DNA of 64,000 nucleotides, from assembly GCF_013870525.1 (NCBI RefSeq), contig NZ_JACBXD010000034.1, positions 1-64,000 on the forward strand, read 5' to 3'. The notes beneath the pieces are model-generated. The model worked only from the letters and a program-made list of their open reading frames with translations. It was not told the DNA's origin and did no database searches. The translations under genes were made by a program, and so were the position numbers. Positions 51,164 to 60,388 of the stretch are shown in pieces (the first letter of the stretch is position 1; each line of letters starts with the position of its first letter). Source of the stretch: Amycolatopsis pittospori. Its GTDB lineage: Bacteria; Actinomycetota; Actinomycetes; Mycobacteriales; Pseudonocardiaceae.

Positions 51164-52144
51164 TCAACCCTCCCGGATCGTCGAACGCGGATCGAGGACG
51201 GACAGCAGCACGTCCACCATCAGGTTCACCAGCAGCACCCCGACGCCGTAGACGAGCACGATCCCTTGCACCAGTGGGTAGTCCTTCTGCAGGATCGACT
51301 GCGCGATGGTCGACCCGAGACCGGGCCAGGCGAACACGTTCTCCACCAGCACCGTCCCGGCGACCATGCCGGTCAGCATCAGCCCGCCCATGGTCAGCGT
51401 CGCGGTCAGCGCGTTCGGCAGTGCGTGCCGGAGGTAGACCAGCCGCGCCGGCAACCGTTTCGCCCGCGCCGTCCGGATGAAGTCGTTGCCCAGCACCGAA
51501 AGCGTCTCCACCCGGACGATGCGCGCGAGTACGGACGCCGGCCCGAGTGCCAGCGCGATCACCGGGAGCACGAGCGAACCCGCCCCTTCGCTCCCGGCGA
51601 CCGGGAACCAGCCGAGCTGGACCGAGAAGAACGCCACCAGCGCGACCGCGAGCAGGAACTCGGGAATGGCCGCGAGCAGCACACTCGTGGAGGTGAACGC
51701 CAGTTCACTCCCCCGGCGACGTCCGCCGCGCGTCAGCACGGCGAACAGCACGCCCAGTGGGATCGCCACCGCGATGACCACCGCGAACGCGGGCAGCGCC
51801 AGTCCGACGGTGGCGGGCAGCCGATCGCCGATCACCTCGGAGACCGGCTGCCCGCTCATCATCGACGTCCCGAAGTCGCCGCCGAACAGCCCCCCGAGGT
51901 AGTGGACGTACTGCAGCCACAGCGGATCGTCGAGACCGAGTGCCGCCCGCCGCGCGTTCACCAGCTCCACCGGCGCGGTGAGGCCGAGCGCCGCCCGGAC
52001 CGGGTCACCCGGGATCAGCTGGATCATCAGGAACGCGGTGGTGACCAGGACCCACAGCGAAATCGCGAACCGGACGAGGCGACGCGCGGCGAAGGAGAGC
52101 CACGGGTTGCCGCGCACGACGGCGGGAGCGAGCGCGACCGTCAT
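51164..52144 (-). CDS. Dipeptide ABC permease (DppB-like)
   Basis: This 326-aa permease has six helices, an N-terminal RRLVRFAISLWVLVTTAFLM helix, the PGDP motif (LIPGDPVRAALG) typical of DppB, and the EAA-type loop RTARAKRLPARLVYLRHALPN. The start is fixed by a TGATG overlap with the binding-protein stop at 52144. It is the first membrane subunit of the five-domain importer encoded here. Confidence 0.9.
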   Translation of the reverse strand: MTVALAPAVVRGNPWLSFAARRLVRFAISLWVLVTTAFLMIQLIPGDPVRAALGLTAPVELVNARRAALGLDDPLWLQYVHYLGGLFGGDFGTSMMSGQPVSEVIGDRLPATVGLALPAFAVVIAVAIPLGVLFAVLTRGGRRRGSELAFTSTSVLLAAIPEFLLAVALVAFFSVQLGWFPVAGSEGAGSLVLPVIALALGPASVLARIVRVETLSVLGNDFIRTARAKRLPARLVYLRHALPNALTATLTMGGLMLTGMVAGTVLVENVFAWPGLGSTIAQSILQKDYPLVQGIVLVYGVGVLLVNLMVDVLLSVLDPRSTIREG

Positions 52145-53742
52145 CAGCTGTACATCCGGATCGACGACGGCTCGATCGACCCGAAATTGATCTTGAACTT
52201 CGCGTCGCTGCCGAAGGTCGGGATGACCGAGTTGACGTACGGCACCACATCCAGCCGCTCGATGAGCGCCGATTCGGCGGCGAGCCAGGTCGCGCATCCG
52301 GAGTCACCCGGCAGTTTCGCCGCCTCGGCGGCCTGCGACTGGAACCGGTCGTTCTCGATATGCGCGAAGTTCGTGCCGCCGGGCGGTTTCGGGCCGGAGG
52401 CGAACGGCACGATCTGACTCGGCAGCAGCAGCCCCACCGGCGCCAGCGAGATGTCCCATTCCCCGGTGTTGAAGAGCACCTGGTTGGTCCCCGGGCTGTC
52501 GACGCCCTTCAGCGTGACGTCCGCGCCGACGGCCTTCCAGGACTGCTGCATCAGTTCGGCGGCGGGCGCCATCGTCGGGCCGAGCTGCGTGCCGTAGATG
52601 GCGGTGAGCGCGAGCCGCTTGCCGTCCTTGACACGGACACCGTCCGCGCCCGGAGCCCAGCCCGCGGTGTCGAGCGTGGATTTCGCCGCCGCGACGTCGA
52701 ATCCGGGCACCTTGCCGCTCACCGCGTCCCCGGTACACGGCCTCGGCTCGGTGGTGACCATGCCCTGGGCGGGAGCCCCGTTGCCGCTGGTGAGGACCTT
52801 GCCGATCTGGGCGAGGTCGAGTGCCTGCACGAGAGCCCGGCGGACGGCCTGATCGCCGCCGGCCCGGCCGGGCGCCTGGTTGAAGAACAGCTCGCCCATC
52901 GGCACGACCTGGTCGCCGTGGAACAGCTTCTGGGCACGTAGGCGCTGTTGATCCTGACCGACGATCCGGGCGGCGTTGAGCTCGCGGGACAACAGCAGGT
53001 TCGCCGACGTCGTCATGTTCTGGACGACCCGGAAGACCACCTTCTCGGGCAGCCCGGGCTGCTCACGCTTCCAGTCACCCGGGCCCCAGGCGTACTCCTT
53101 GCGCCGGGTGAGGGTGTAGTGGTCGTTCGGCACGATCTCGGTCATGGTGAACATGCCGGTACCGTGCTGTCCCTTGGCCAGCGCCGACCGGTCGGCGACA
53201 CCCTTGCCGCACACGATCGGCATCCCACCGAGGTTGCGGAGCAGGAAGGCGTCCGGCTTCCCGCTGGTGAGGGTGACGGTCCGCGCCGCGTCGTCCGCGG
53301 TCGCCTTCGTTCCCGGCGCGACCGTCAGCCCCGACATCGGGGACTTGTTGGCGGCGTCGCCGACGAAGTTGATGTTCGCCGCCACGTCGCTCGCGGTCAG
53401 CGGACTGCCGTCGCCGCAGGTGATCCCGTTCCGGAGCGTGAAGGAGGCCGTGGTCGTGGTGGCCTCCCACTTCTCCGCGAGACCGGCGATCGGCTTGCCC
53501 GCGTCGTCGAGGTTGATCAGGCTGTCGTAGAGGAAGCGGCCGATCTCCAGGGCGACCGCGAGCACGGTCATCGCCGGGTCCAGCGCTCCCGGGTCGGTGG
53601 CGATGGCCATCGTGAAGGTCTTGCCTTCGGTGAGTTTCTGGTTCGCGGTCCGGTCCTCCCCGGATTGCGACGTCCCCCCGCACGCGCTCACGGTCAAGGC
53701 CACCACGCTCGCGATCGCGGCGGTGAGCCGGGCTTTCTTCAT
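52144..53742 (-). CDS. Family 5 peptide-binding lipoprotein
   Basis: This 532-aa extracellular solute-binding protein has a lipoprotein signal with lipobox VSACGG (Cys about residue 21). It shows the family-5 pattern (LTEGKTFTMAIATDPGALDP, FLYDSLINLD, FNQAPGRAGGDQAVRRALVQALD in outline). It captures peptides or related ligands for the importer encoded downstream. The gene is preceded by a beta-lactamase-fold peptidase gene by only 17 bp, so it belongs to one long transcript. Confidence 0.9.
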   Translation of the reverse strand: MKKARLTAAIASVVALTVSACGGTSQSGEDRTANQKLTEGKTFTMAIATDPGALDPAMTVLAVALEIGRFLYDSLINLDDAGKPIAGLAEKWEATTTTASFTLRNGITCGDGSPLTASDVAANINFVGDAANKSPMSGLTVAPGTKATADDAARTVTLTSGKPDAFLLRNLGGMPIVCGKGVADRSALAKGQHGTGMFTMTEIVPNDHYTLTRRKEYAWGPGDWKREQPGLPEKVVFRVVQNMTTSANLLLSRELNAARIVGQDQQRLRAQKLFHGDQVVPMGELFFNQAPGRAGGDQAVRRALVQALDLAQIGKVLTSGNGAPAQGMVTTEPRPCTGDAVSGKVPGFDVAAAKSTLDTAGWAPGADGVRVKDGKRLALTAIYGTQLGPTMAPAAELMQQSWKAVGADVTLKGVDSPGTNQVLFNTGEWDISLAPVGLLLPSQIVPFASGPKPPGGTNFAHIENDRFQSQAAEAAKLPGDSGCATWLAAESALIERLDVVPYVNSVIPTFGSDAKFKINFGSIEPSSIRMYS

Positions 53743-53759
53743 GGGGTTCTCCTACGGGG

Positions 53760-54653
53760 TCAGGTCTGCGCGCGGAGGTGGTCGACGGCGAGGCGGGCGG
53801 CCTCGCCGATCGCGGCGTCGACCGCGGGAAGGCGGTCGGCGAGGGATTCGGCTCGGGTGAAGACGGCGACGGCGTAGCGGCGACCGTCCACATGGGTCAC
53901 CACACCCGCCTCGTTGCGGACGGCGGGCAGGGTTCCGGTCTTGGCCGCGATCGCGACCCCCGCCGGGAACCCGGACGAGATCCGGTGCGGCCAGATCTGC
54001 TGCGCCATGATCGTCCGGACCCGTTCGCAGGCGGTCGGGTCACCCGCGCGGTCGGTCCAGATGGCGTCGAGCAGCGCGGTGGTCTCGCGCGGTGTCGAGG
54101 AGGTGGTGCGCTCCGGGTCCACCACCGAAAGCTTCCACAGCTGTTCCTCGGTGGCCCCGGCGAAGACGGCTTCCAGATCGTCGTCCGGTTTCGCGCCGAG
54201 GTCGGCGATCACCGAGGCGAACAGGTCCTCGCAGCAGCCGATCAGCCGTGTCCTGGTGAGCCCGAGGTCGGCGAGCACCTGGTCGACGGCCGCCTGTCCG
54301 ACCCGGTGATAGATCACGTCGGTCGCGGCGTTGTCGCTCATCGTCAGCATGAAATGCGCCAGGTCGCGCCAGCTCATCTCGACGTCGTCGGCGCAGCCGG
54401 CGGTGCCGATCCCGCCGATCCGGTACCGCGCGGTGACGCGAGTCCGTTCGGTTTCGTCGAGTCTTCCCGCGGCCACTTCCCGGGCGAAGGCGACCGCGAC
54501 CGGGATCTTGAACACCGAGGCCAGCACGACGGGGTCGTCCGCGCCGACGCCGACCTCGGGTCCGCCGGACACGCCGACCTCGCGGGCATGTACGAAACCG
54601 CGTGCCCCCGCGTTCGCGAAGACGGCCTCGATCTCGGCGGCGATCGCCGTCAC
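53760..54653 (-). CDS. Class A beta-lactamase-fold serine hydrolase
   Basis: This 297-aa penicillin-recognising enzyme has SxxK at 46-49 (SVFK), SDN at 106-108 and KTG near 237. It has no signal peptide, although true beta-lactamases are exported, and no canonical omega-loop ExxLN is obvious. An intracellular D-peptidase or amidase role is therefore more likely than antibiotic resistance. It resembles the protein at 56159-57070 over its full length. It overlaps the upstream class C-type gene by ATGA. Confidence 0.83.
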   Translation of the reverse strand: MTAIAAEIEAVFANAGARGFVHAREVGVSGGPEVGVGADDPVVLASVFKIPVAVAFAREVAAGRLDETERTRVTARYRIGGIGTAGCADDVEMSWRDLAHFMLTMSDNAATDVIYHRVGQAAVDQVLADLGLTRTRLIGCCEDLFASVIADLGAKPDDDLEAVFAGATEEQLWKLSVVDPERTTSSTPRETTALLDAIWTDRAGDPTACERVRTIMAQQIWPHRISSGFPAGVAIAAKTGTLPAVRNEAGVVTHVDGRRYAVAVFTRAESLADRLPAVDAAIGEAARLAVDHLRAQT

Positions 54654-56038
54654 CGGTTCACCCGGCGGTCGGCACGGCCCGTGTGGACGAACAGCGCGCG
54701 GCCGGTGCCGTCGTCACCGACGAAGGCGTGCGGCATGTGCAGGCCCAGCCCGTCGTGTTCGGCGACCAGCGTGTCGCCCTTGTAACCCTGGAGCCTGCTC
54801 TTCTCCGGCGGCCCACCGAGTTCGGCGAAGATGCCCTTCGGTGTCCGTTCCAGCCAGAGGGCACCGTCCTCGTCCTGGCTCACGACGATGTCCGCGACCT
54901 GCGAGGAGTACTCGCCCACGAAACGGGACGCGTCGGCCGGGGCTTCGGCGGCGTTGGGCTCGGGCAGCGGGGGAACCTCGACACCGGCGAGATCGCCCAG
55001 CACCTTCCGGAAGATGTCCAGGTAGAGGTGCAGTGGCTTCCCGCCGTTGGTCAGGAGCGCGACGGCGACGTTGCTGCCCGGAACCACGCGCAGGAACGCC
55101 GACTGGCCGATGGTGCCGCCGTCGTGGCCGATCACCGGCCCGCCGTCCCAGTCGAAGATCATCCAGCCGAGCCCCCACGCCCCGCCCATCAGGCCGAGGT
55201 AGGGCAGTTCCACCTGCCGCTCCCACATGGCACGCGCGGTCTCGGGCTTGAGCACCTGCGTGCCGTCGTCCGCCCGGCCCTCGTTGAGGTGCATCCGCAC
55301 GAAGGTCAGCAGGTCACGCGGGCGCATCGCGAGATGCGAGCCGGCGGGGGCGTTGGACCGGGTCAGCGCCCAGGCCGGCGCGGGAACCGGCGCGTCCTCG
55401 GGTGTCGGCTGGAGGTGGCCGATCGCGGCGCGGTAACGGATCGCGTCGTAGGGACCGGCCGCGGAGTGGGTCAGTCCGAGCGGCGCGAAGAGGTGGTCGC
55501 GCAGGCAGTCGTCGTAAGACTTGCCGCGCAGCACCTCGACGATCCGGCCGAGCACGCAGTAGCCGGCGTTGTTGTAGGAGAACATCTCTCCCGGGCCGAA
55601 CAGCTGGGGTACGTCGGACAGCGTCGCGACGAGCTTGGCCACGCAGTCGTCGCCCTGGCCGGTGTCGGTGAAGATGTCCCCCTCGAATCCGGACGTGTGA
55701 CAGGTCAGCTGCCGGACGGTGATCCGCTCGGCGGCGTCGTCGTCGGCGAGGACGAACTCGGGCAGGTAGTCGCGGACCGGCTTGTCGAGGTCGAGCATGC
55801 CCTCGTCGACGAGCTGCATCGCCAGCGTGGTCGTCCACACCTTGGTGATCGACCCGATCTGGAAGAGGGAATCCACTGTGGACTCGACACCGGTGCCGGT
55901 GTTCAGCAGACCGGCCGCGTGGTCGATCACCTCGCCGTTCGCGAAGACCGCGACGGCCGCGCCGGGAACCTGGTGTTCGGCCAGCAGGGCGGGGAGGTTC
56001 TGGTCGAGCCAGGCATCGATTTCGGAGAGTTTCGACAT
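54650..56038 (-). CDS. Class C beta-lactamase-fold D-peptidase-like hydrolase
   Basis: This 462-aa serine hydrolase has SITK at 63-66, YNN near 155 and HDG in VIGHDGGT. A C-terminal beta-barrel tail lies at about 370-462. The family includes D-aminopeptidases, EstB esterases and DD-peptidases. The lack of a signal peptide suggests a cytosolic enzyme acting on imported D-residue peptides. It closely resembles the C-terminal half of the S9 fusion at 44955. AGGTCG precedes the ATG at 56038. A TTCAT-N8-ACGAA palindrome lies 103 bp upstream. Confidence 0.85.
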   Translation of the reverse strand: MSKLSEIDAWLDQNLPALLAEHQVPGAAVAVFANGEVIDHAAGLLNTGTGVESTVDSLFQIGSITKVWTTTLAMQLVDEGMLDLDKPVRDYLPEFVLADDDAAERITVRQLTCHTSGFEGDIFTDTGQGDDCVAKLVATLSDVPQLFGPGEMFSYNNAGYCVLGRIVEVLRGKSYDDCLRDHLFAPLGLTHSAAGPYDAIRYRAAIGHLQPTPEDAPVPAPAWALTRSNAPAGSHLAMRPRDLLTFVRMHLNEGRADDGTQVLKPETARAMWERQVELPYLGLMGGAWGLGWMIFDWDGGPVIGHDGGTIGQSAFLRVVPGSNVAVALLTNGGKPLHLYLDIFRKVLGDLAGVEVPPLPEPNAAEAPADASRFVGEYSSQVADIVVSQDEDGALWLERTPKGIFAELGGPPEKSRLQGYKGDTLVAEHDGLGLHMPHAFVGDDGTGRALFVHTGRADRRVNR

Positions 56039-56140
56039 ATGCGACCTCATGTCCGGGTGGGGGTGGACCGGCGTTTCCGGAATGCTAGGGCGGTGACGGG
56101 CGTCACCGGTTCGTGCGGAACGACGAGAGCGACGGGAAAA

Positions 56141-56158
56141 TTCATCCGGGAGGACGAA
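56141..56158. promoter_or_regulatory. TTCAT-N8-ACGAA palindrome (site 3)
   Basis: This half-matching palindrome has the same 5-8-5 architecture as the sites at 58588-58605 and 60389-60406. It lies in the 120-bp gap upstream of the class C-type hydrolase gene and so may mark a third promoter of the same regulon. Confidence 0.45.
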
Positions 56159-57070
56159 TCATTCGCTCCCGGCCTCGGGAAGCCTGAGCCATTCGACCGC
56201 CCGCGCGGCGGCGAAGCCGATGAACGCGTCCCGCTCCGGCACCCTCGACCGCGCGTCGACGGCGTCGGTGAAAATCCCTACCGCGTAACGGCCCCCATCC
56301 GGGTACTCGACCACGCCGACCTCGTTGCGCACGGACGGCAGGGTTCCCGTCTTGCCGCTGACCCCGATCGCGTCGTCCGGGAACCCGGACCGCAGCCGGT
56401 GCGGCCACACCTGGAGCTCCATCCAGCGCCGGACGTCCGCGCACGCCGTGGACGAGGCGGCCTCGTCGCGCCAGATCATCCCGAGCAGCCGGGTGATCTC
56501 CTCGGCGGTCGTGGCGCAGGTGTCCGCCGGCCGCAACGCGCGCAACGCGGTGAGCCGCTCCATCGGGAGTTCGGTCAGCAGCCGTTCGTCGTCCTCGTAG
56601 GAGATCCCGAGATCCTCGCCGATGGTGCCGAGCACCTCACCGCAGTCCTGCGGGACGTTGGTGACCTCGAAACCCAGACGCCGCAACGTTTCGTCGACGT
56701 TCGCCTTCCCCACCTTCGCGAGGATCAGGTCGGTGGCGACGTTGTCGCTGATCCCGATCATCAGGATCGCGAGATCGTGCCAGGACATCGTCACCTCGTG
56801 CCGGAAGGTCGCGAGGCCGTACGGGCTCGGTGTCGGATGTCCTGGTGGGACGGTGACGGGCTCGCCGAGGTCGAGCACGCCCTCCGCGGCCTGCCTCGCC
56901 AGTTCGAGCGCGATCGGGACCTTGAACACCGACGCCGTGACGACCGGCGCGTCCTCATCGACGCCGATCCGCCGCGTGCCGTCGATTTCGGCCGCGTGCA
57001 ACCGGACCCGGACTCCCACCTCCTTCGCGCGGTCGTTGATCGCTTCGAGGGTTTCGGACACGTTGGTCAT
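56159..57070 (-). CDS. Class A beta-lactamase-fold serine hydrolase
   Basis: This 303-aa protein has SVFK at 47-50, SDN at 108-110 and KTGTLPSVRNEVG near 241. It has no signal peptide, and its sequence is close to the protein at 53760-54653, so the two are paralogues. The start at 57070 has AGGAG upstream. As for its relative, a cytosolic D-peptidase or acylase role fits the locus better than drug resistance. The 53-bp double palindrome lies between its start and the MFS gene. Confidence 0.83.
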   Translation of the reverse strand: MTNVSETLEAINDRAKEVGVRVRLHAAEIDGTRRIGVDEDAPVVTASVFKVPIALELARQAAEGVLDLGEPVTVPPGHPTPSPYGLATFRHEVTMSWHDLAILMIGISDNVATDLILAKVGKANVDETLRRLGFEVTNVPQDCGEVLGTIGEDLGISYEDDERLLTELPMERLTALRALRPADTCATTAEEITRLLGMIWRDEAASSTACADVRRWMELQVWPHRLRSGFPDDAIGVSGKTGTLPSVRNEVGVVEYPDGGRYAVGIFTDAVDARSRVPERDAFIGFAAARAVEWLRLPEAGSE

Positions 57071-57123
57071 GAGGCTCCTGTCGTGAGCGGGGTGAGGGCG
57101 CAGAGGGGAAGTGGGGCGAAGAT

Positions 57124-57176
57124 GTTGCGAAAGCCACTTTCGCAACGTTGAAGGTTGCGAAAGTGGCTTTCGCAAC
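57124..57176. repeat. 53-bp double palindrome, copy 2
   Basis: The units at 57124-57146 and 57154-57176 are identical to those at 44779-44831; only the 7-nt spacer differs (GTTGAAG). It lies between the MFS stop and the hydrolase start, so it can end the MFS transcript. Confidence 0.85.
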
Positions 57177-57238
57177 CCCTTCCGCGGGACCAAGCGGCCA
57201 CGGGGTAAGCACGAGAAACGCCACCGGCGCCCTGCTGT

Positions 57239-58498
57239 CTACTGAGGACTCGCCGGAGAGAACTTGAACTGCGCCGGCGTCTGGGGAACCCAGAACGCCA
57301 TCACGGCGGTGATCATGGTGGTGCCGATGAGGAAACTGAACGCGGCGGTGTAGGAAAACGCGTCGGCGAGGAAACCCATCGCCACCGGGGCGACCGCGCC
57401 GGCCACCTGGCCGCCGAAGTTCATCACCCCCATGCCGATCCCGGTGACCGCGGTGGGGAGGACACGCAGCGGCAGACCGAAAACGCACATCGTCGCCATG
57501 CCGAAGACCGCGAGGGCCAGCGTCTCGTACAGGGTGAATTCCGCGGTGGTTTCGGCGTTCACCATGAGGATCAGCAGTACGACGGTCACGAGCGCGATCG
57601 AACCGAGGTACCAGCGGCCGTGGTCGTGGAAGTAGCGGTCGAACAGCCAGCCGCCGAGGATGGTCGTGCCGATGCTGACCAGCATCGGGATCGCGGCCAG
57701 CACACCGGTCTGGTTCAGGGTCAGGCCCCGCGCCTCCAGCAGGTAGCTCGGCACCCAGGTGATCAGGCCGTAGTTCAGCATGTTGGTGGCGCAGAACAAC
57801 AGCGTGAACTTCCAGACCACCGCGGATTTCAGCACCTGCTTGCGCGTCACCTCGGGCGGAGCGGCCTCGTCGCGCGGGAGGCTGCTCAGCGACTTCGGCA
57901 GTGCCTTGGGCAGGATCGCCCAGACGACGACACCGACGAGCGCGCCGATCCCCGCCATCCAGAAGAACGTGTGCCGCCAGCCGACGGCCATCAGGAGCGG
58001 GCCGACGATCAAGGGCGCGAGCCCCGCGCCGACCCCGCCGGCGGCCAGCATCACGCCGGTGGCGGTCGCCCGGTTGGCGGGTGTCGTCCGCTCCGCGACG
58101 GCCTTGAACGACGCGGCCGGGAAGAGTCCTTGGCATACACCGAAAAGCCCGCGGAATACGAGCAGCATGCCGAAGGTGCCCGCCATCCCGGTCGCCGCGG
58201 TGAACACCGACCACATCAGCAGCGTGACCAGCATCGGCCCGCGAGAGCCGTAACGGTCGGCGAGGAAACCGGCCGGGATCTGGCAGACCATGTAGACCAG
58301 GGCGAAGACGGTGACGAGCCAGCCCTGCTGGGTTTTGCTGAGATCGAATTCGGCGCCGATCATCGGTAGCGCCATCCCGATGGAGAACCGGTCGATGTAG
58401 TCGACCGACCAGGCGAACAGCATCACCACCATGGTGATGAGCGCCGTCCGGTTGATCCGCCGCGCTGTCCAGGTGTCCTCTTTGACCACTGTCGTCAT
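57239..58498 (-). CDS. MFS transporter, anion:cation symporter type
   Basis: This 419-aa transporter has 12 hydrophobic segments. The first helix carries the FAWSVDYIDRFSIGMALPMI pattern of the ACS family (hexuronate, phthalate and similar carboxylates), and the loop after helix 2 is DRYGSRGPM. GGAGG precedes the ATG at 58498. It probably imports or exports an acidic small molecule linked to the D-amino-acid pathway. A TTCGT-N8-ACGAA palindrome 90 bp upstream suggests control by the adjacent PucR regulator. Confidence 0.87.
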   Translation of the reverse strand: MTTVVKEDTWTARRINRTALITMVVMLFAWSVDYIDRFSIGMALPMIGAEFDLSKTQQGWLVTVFALVYMVCQIPAGFLADRYGSRGPMLVTLLMWSVFTAATGMAGTFGMLLVFRGLFGVCQGLFPAASFKAVAERTTPANRATATGVMLAAGGVGAGLAPLIVGPLLMAVGWRHTFFWMAGIGALVGVVVWAILPKALPKSLSSLPRDEAAPPEVTRKQVLKSAVVWKFTLLFCATNMLNYGLITWVPSYLLEARGLTLNQTGVLAAIPMLVSIGTTILGGWLFDRYFHDHGRWYLGSIALVTVVLLILMVNAETTAEFTLYETLALAVFGMATMCVFGLPLRVLPTAVTGIGMGVMNFGGQVAGAVAPVAMGFLADAFSYTAAFSFLIGTTMITAVMAFWVPQTPAQFKFSPASPQ

Positions 58499-58587
58499 GG
58501 CGCCTCCGCGGAAACGTTGGGAGAAAAGAAAACGACGCTGCGGTGTCGCGCCGATCACTCATTCTGAACAGGACCGTTCCGGCGGGG

Positions 58588-58605
58588 TTCGTGCGATCAC
58601 ACGAA
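58588..58605. promoter_or_regulatory. TTCGT-N8-ACGAA palindrome (site 2)
   Basis: The inverted repeat extends to GTTCGTG / CACGAAC (58587-58606). It lies between the PucR stop and the MFS start. Same arms and spacing as the site at 60389. Confidence 0.65.
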
Positions 58606-58649
58606 CATCCGGAGGTCTTTCGGGCCGGGTCGACCAACCCGGCCACCGG

Positions 58650-60323
58650 TCAGGATTCTTCGGCGGCGGGCGGTCCGGTCCGGGCGTCACGGGGCAGCAG
58701 GCGCAGTTGCAGCATGGCCGCGAACCGCTCCCCCGCGTCGTCGAGATCGATCTCCCCGACTTCGGCGAGCCGCCGCAGCCGGTAGCGGAAGGTGTTCGGA
58801 TGGACGTAGGCCGCGGCGGAAGCGGCGCCGATGTCCCCGAAGGCGTCCAGCCAGCAGCGCAAGGTGTGCACCAATTGCGACTGATGCTGGACGTCGTAGG
58901 CGAGCAGCCGCGCGACGGGCCCGGTCGCGACGTCTCCCCTGGCGGCGGCGAGGTCGGCCAGTTCCAGCATGAGCGCGTCGACGTGGACGTCTTCGACGGA
59001 CGCGACGCGTTTGGCGCCACCGTTGGTGAGCAGGACGCGCAACGCCCGGTCCGCGCCGTCGCGGGAGGCACGCAGGCCGGAGGCGTCGAGGGCGAGCGGA
59101 CCGATCCCGATCGCGGCGGCCGCCCGCCGCCCGGTGCGTTCCAGGAAGGTGGACGCGACCCGCGTCGAACGTTCCTGGCAGTCGCCGTGGCTGCCCGGCA
59201 TGGGGACGATGCCGTAGGCGACGTCGCCGACGAGGGCGACGGCCGACCGCGGCTGGACGGCGCTGAGGTGCATGGCCAGCGCGTCCGCCACCCGCTGTCG
59301 GTCCGCGACCAGGCGGAGGTCGTCGTCCGGGGCGGGCGCGCCGAGCAGGCCCATGGCGAGCACGATCGACGGCTGGCCCAGCAGACCGAGCCGCGCGATG
59401 GCCTCCGGCGCGCCGGCGCCGCCTTCGAGCGCCGTACTCACCAGGTCGGCACGCAACCGCCGTTCGACGTCGGCGCCCGCCCGCAGGCGGAGCATGTGGA
59501 GCGCGACGAGTTTCGCGGCGTCGATCAGCGCCTGCGTCCGTTCCTCGCTGAGCGGCTCGCGCACCGCCGCCCAGATCGACCCCAGCACCTCGTCGCCGGC
59601 CCGGACGGCGAGCGCGACCCGAGGAAGCGCGATCTCGTTGTCGTCGTAGCGTTGCGGGTCGACGTACACGGGCGTGTGCTCGCGATACAGCCTGTCGAAG
59701 ACGCCGTCCCGTTCCAGACCGCGGGTGAACCGCTCCGGCACCTGGCGGCCGAGGATCGTCTCGACCCTGGACGGATCCGCCTCGTCCTGACGTCCGGAGA
59801 AGGCGAGGACCCGCGAGTTGCGGTCCTCGATGGTCACCGGCGCGTCGAGGAGCGCGGCGATCGCGTTGGCCAGCGCGAACAAGTCACCCGACGGCATTCC
59901 GCCGAGCGTCTGCGGCGACACGTCGCCGACGTCTCCCTCGGCGAGCAACGTCCGGAGCAGAGCGGCCAGCTGAGCCCAGGAAGCGCCGCGTGCGAGCCCG
60001 AGGAGGGCGACGCCGGACGAGTCCGCGGCGCGTTTGAGTTCCGGCGTCGGGGTGACGGGAGAGCGGACGACGAGCGCCACCGCGCCGCGCGCACCCACGT
60101 CGTGCAACAGGCGGGCGACCTCGTCCTGCTCCCGCACCCCGACGCCGAGCACGACGGCCTTGGCGGGAAACTCGGACTCGTCGTGCGGATCGTGGATGAC
60201 CACGCCACCGAGCTGCTTGCGGGTGGTCCGGCCGAGCACGATCGGCTCCAGGAGCACGTCCCCGAGGTCCTCGAGGACGCGCCCCAGACTCGTATGCGGC
60301 TTGCTGGGCACCGGTGTCAGCAC
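58650..60323 (-). CDS. PucR-family transcriptional regulator
   Basis: This 557-aa regulator of the PucR/CdaR type has an N-terminal PucR-like domain (GRVLEDLGDVLLEPIVLG) and a GAF-like middle (about 150-280). The C-terminal helix-turn-helix is AYVHPNTFRYRLRRLAEVGE (about 505-525). It starts with GTG after a G-run. PucR proteins usually activate catabolic genes in response to nitrogen compounds or amino acids. Its position between the racemase operon and the peptide uptake/hydrolysis genes, and palindromes before it and before the MFS gene, make it the likely regulator of the island. Confidence 0.88.
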   Translation of the reverse strand: MLTPVPSKPHTSLGRVLEDLGDVLLEPIVLGRTTRKQLGGVVIHDPHDESEFPAKAVVLGVGVREQDEVARLLHDVGARGAVALVVRSPVTPTPELKRAADSSGVALLGLARGASWAQLAALLRTLLAEGDVGDVSPQTLGGMPSGDLFALANAIAALLDAPVTIEDRNSRVLAFSGRQDEADPSRVETILGRQVPERFTRGLERDGVFDRLYREHTPVYVDPQRYDDNEIALPRVALAVRAGDEVLGSIWAAVREPLSEERTQALIDAAKLVALHMLRLRAGADVERRLRADLVSTALEGGAGAPEAIARLGLLGQPSIVLAMGLLGAPAPDDDLRLVADRQRVADALAMHLSAVQPRSAVALVGDVAYGIVPMPGSHGDCQERSTRVASTFLERTGRRAAAAIGIGPLALDASGLRASRDGADRALRVLLTNGGAKRVASVEDVHVDALMLELADLAAARGDVATGPVARLLAYDVQHQSQLVHTLRCWLDAFGDIGAASAAAYVHPNTFRYRLRRLAEVGEIDLDDAGERFAAMLQLRLLPRDARTGPPAAEES

Positions 60324-60357
60324 CCCCCGAAGTTAAACCCGGTCTCACCGAACCGAC

Positions 60358-60373
60358 TGGTCCGATCCGACCA
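60358..60373. promoter_or_regulatory. Short palindrome upstream of PucR gene
   Basis: TGGTC, 6 nt, GACCA lies 35 bp upstream of the PucR start. It could be part of the promoter or a second operator; evidence is weak. Confidence 0.3.
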
Positions 60374-60388
60374 AATCTAACCCCGGAA

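Noticed and set aside
53760..57070. Beta-lactam resistance locus
   Set aside because: The enzymes lack export signals and are embedded in a peptide uptake and D-amino-acid pathway.
54602..57151. Long plus-strand open frame opposite the serine hydrolase genes
   Set aside because: Antisense to three genes with intact active sites; its translation is repetitive Arg/Gly/Val-rich with no domain. Typical GC-rich shadow frame.
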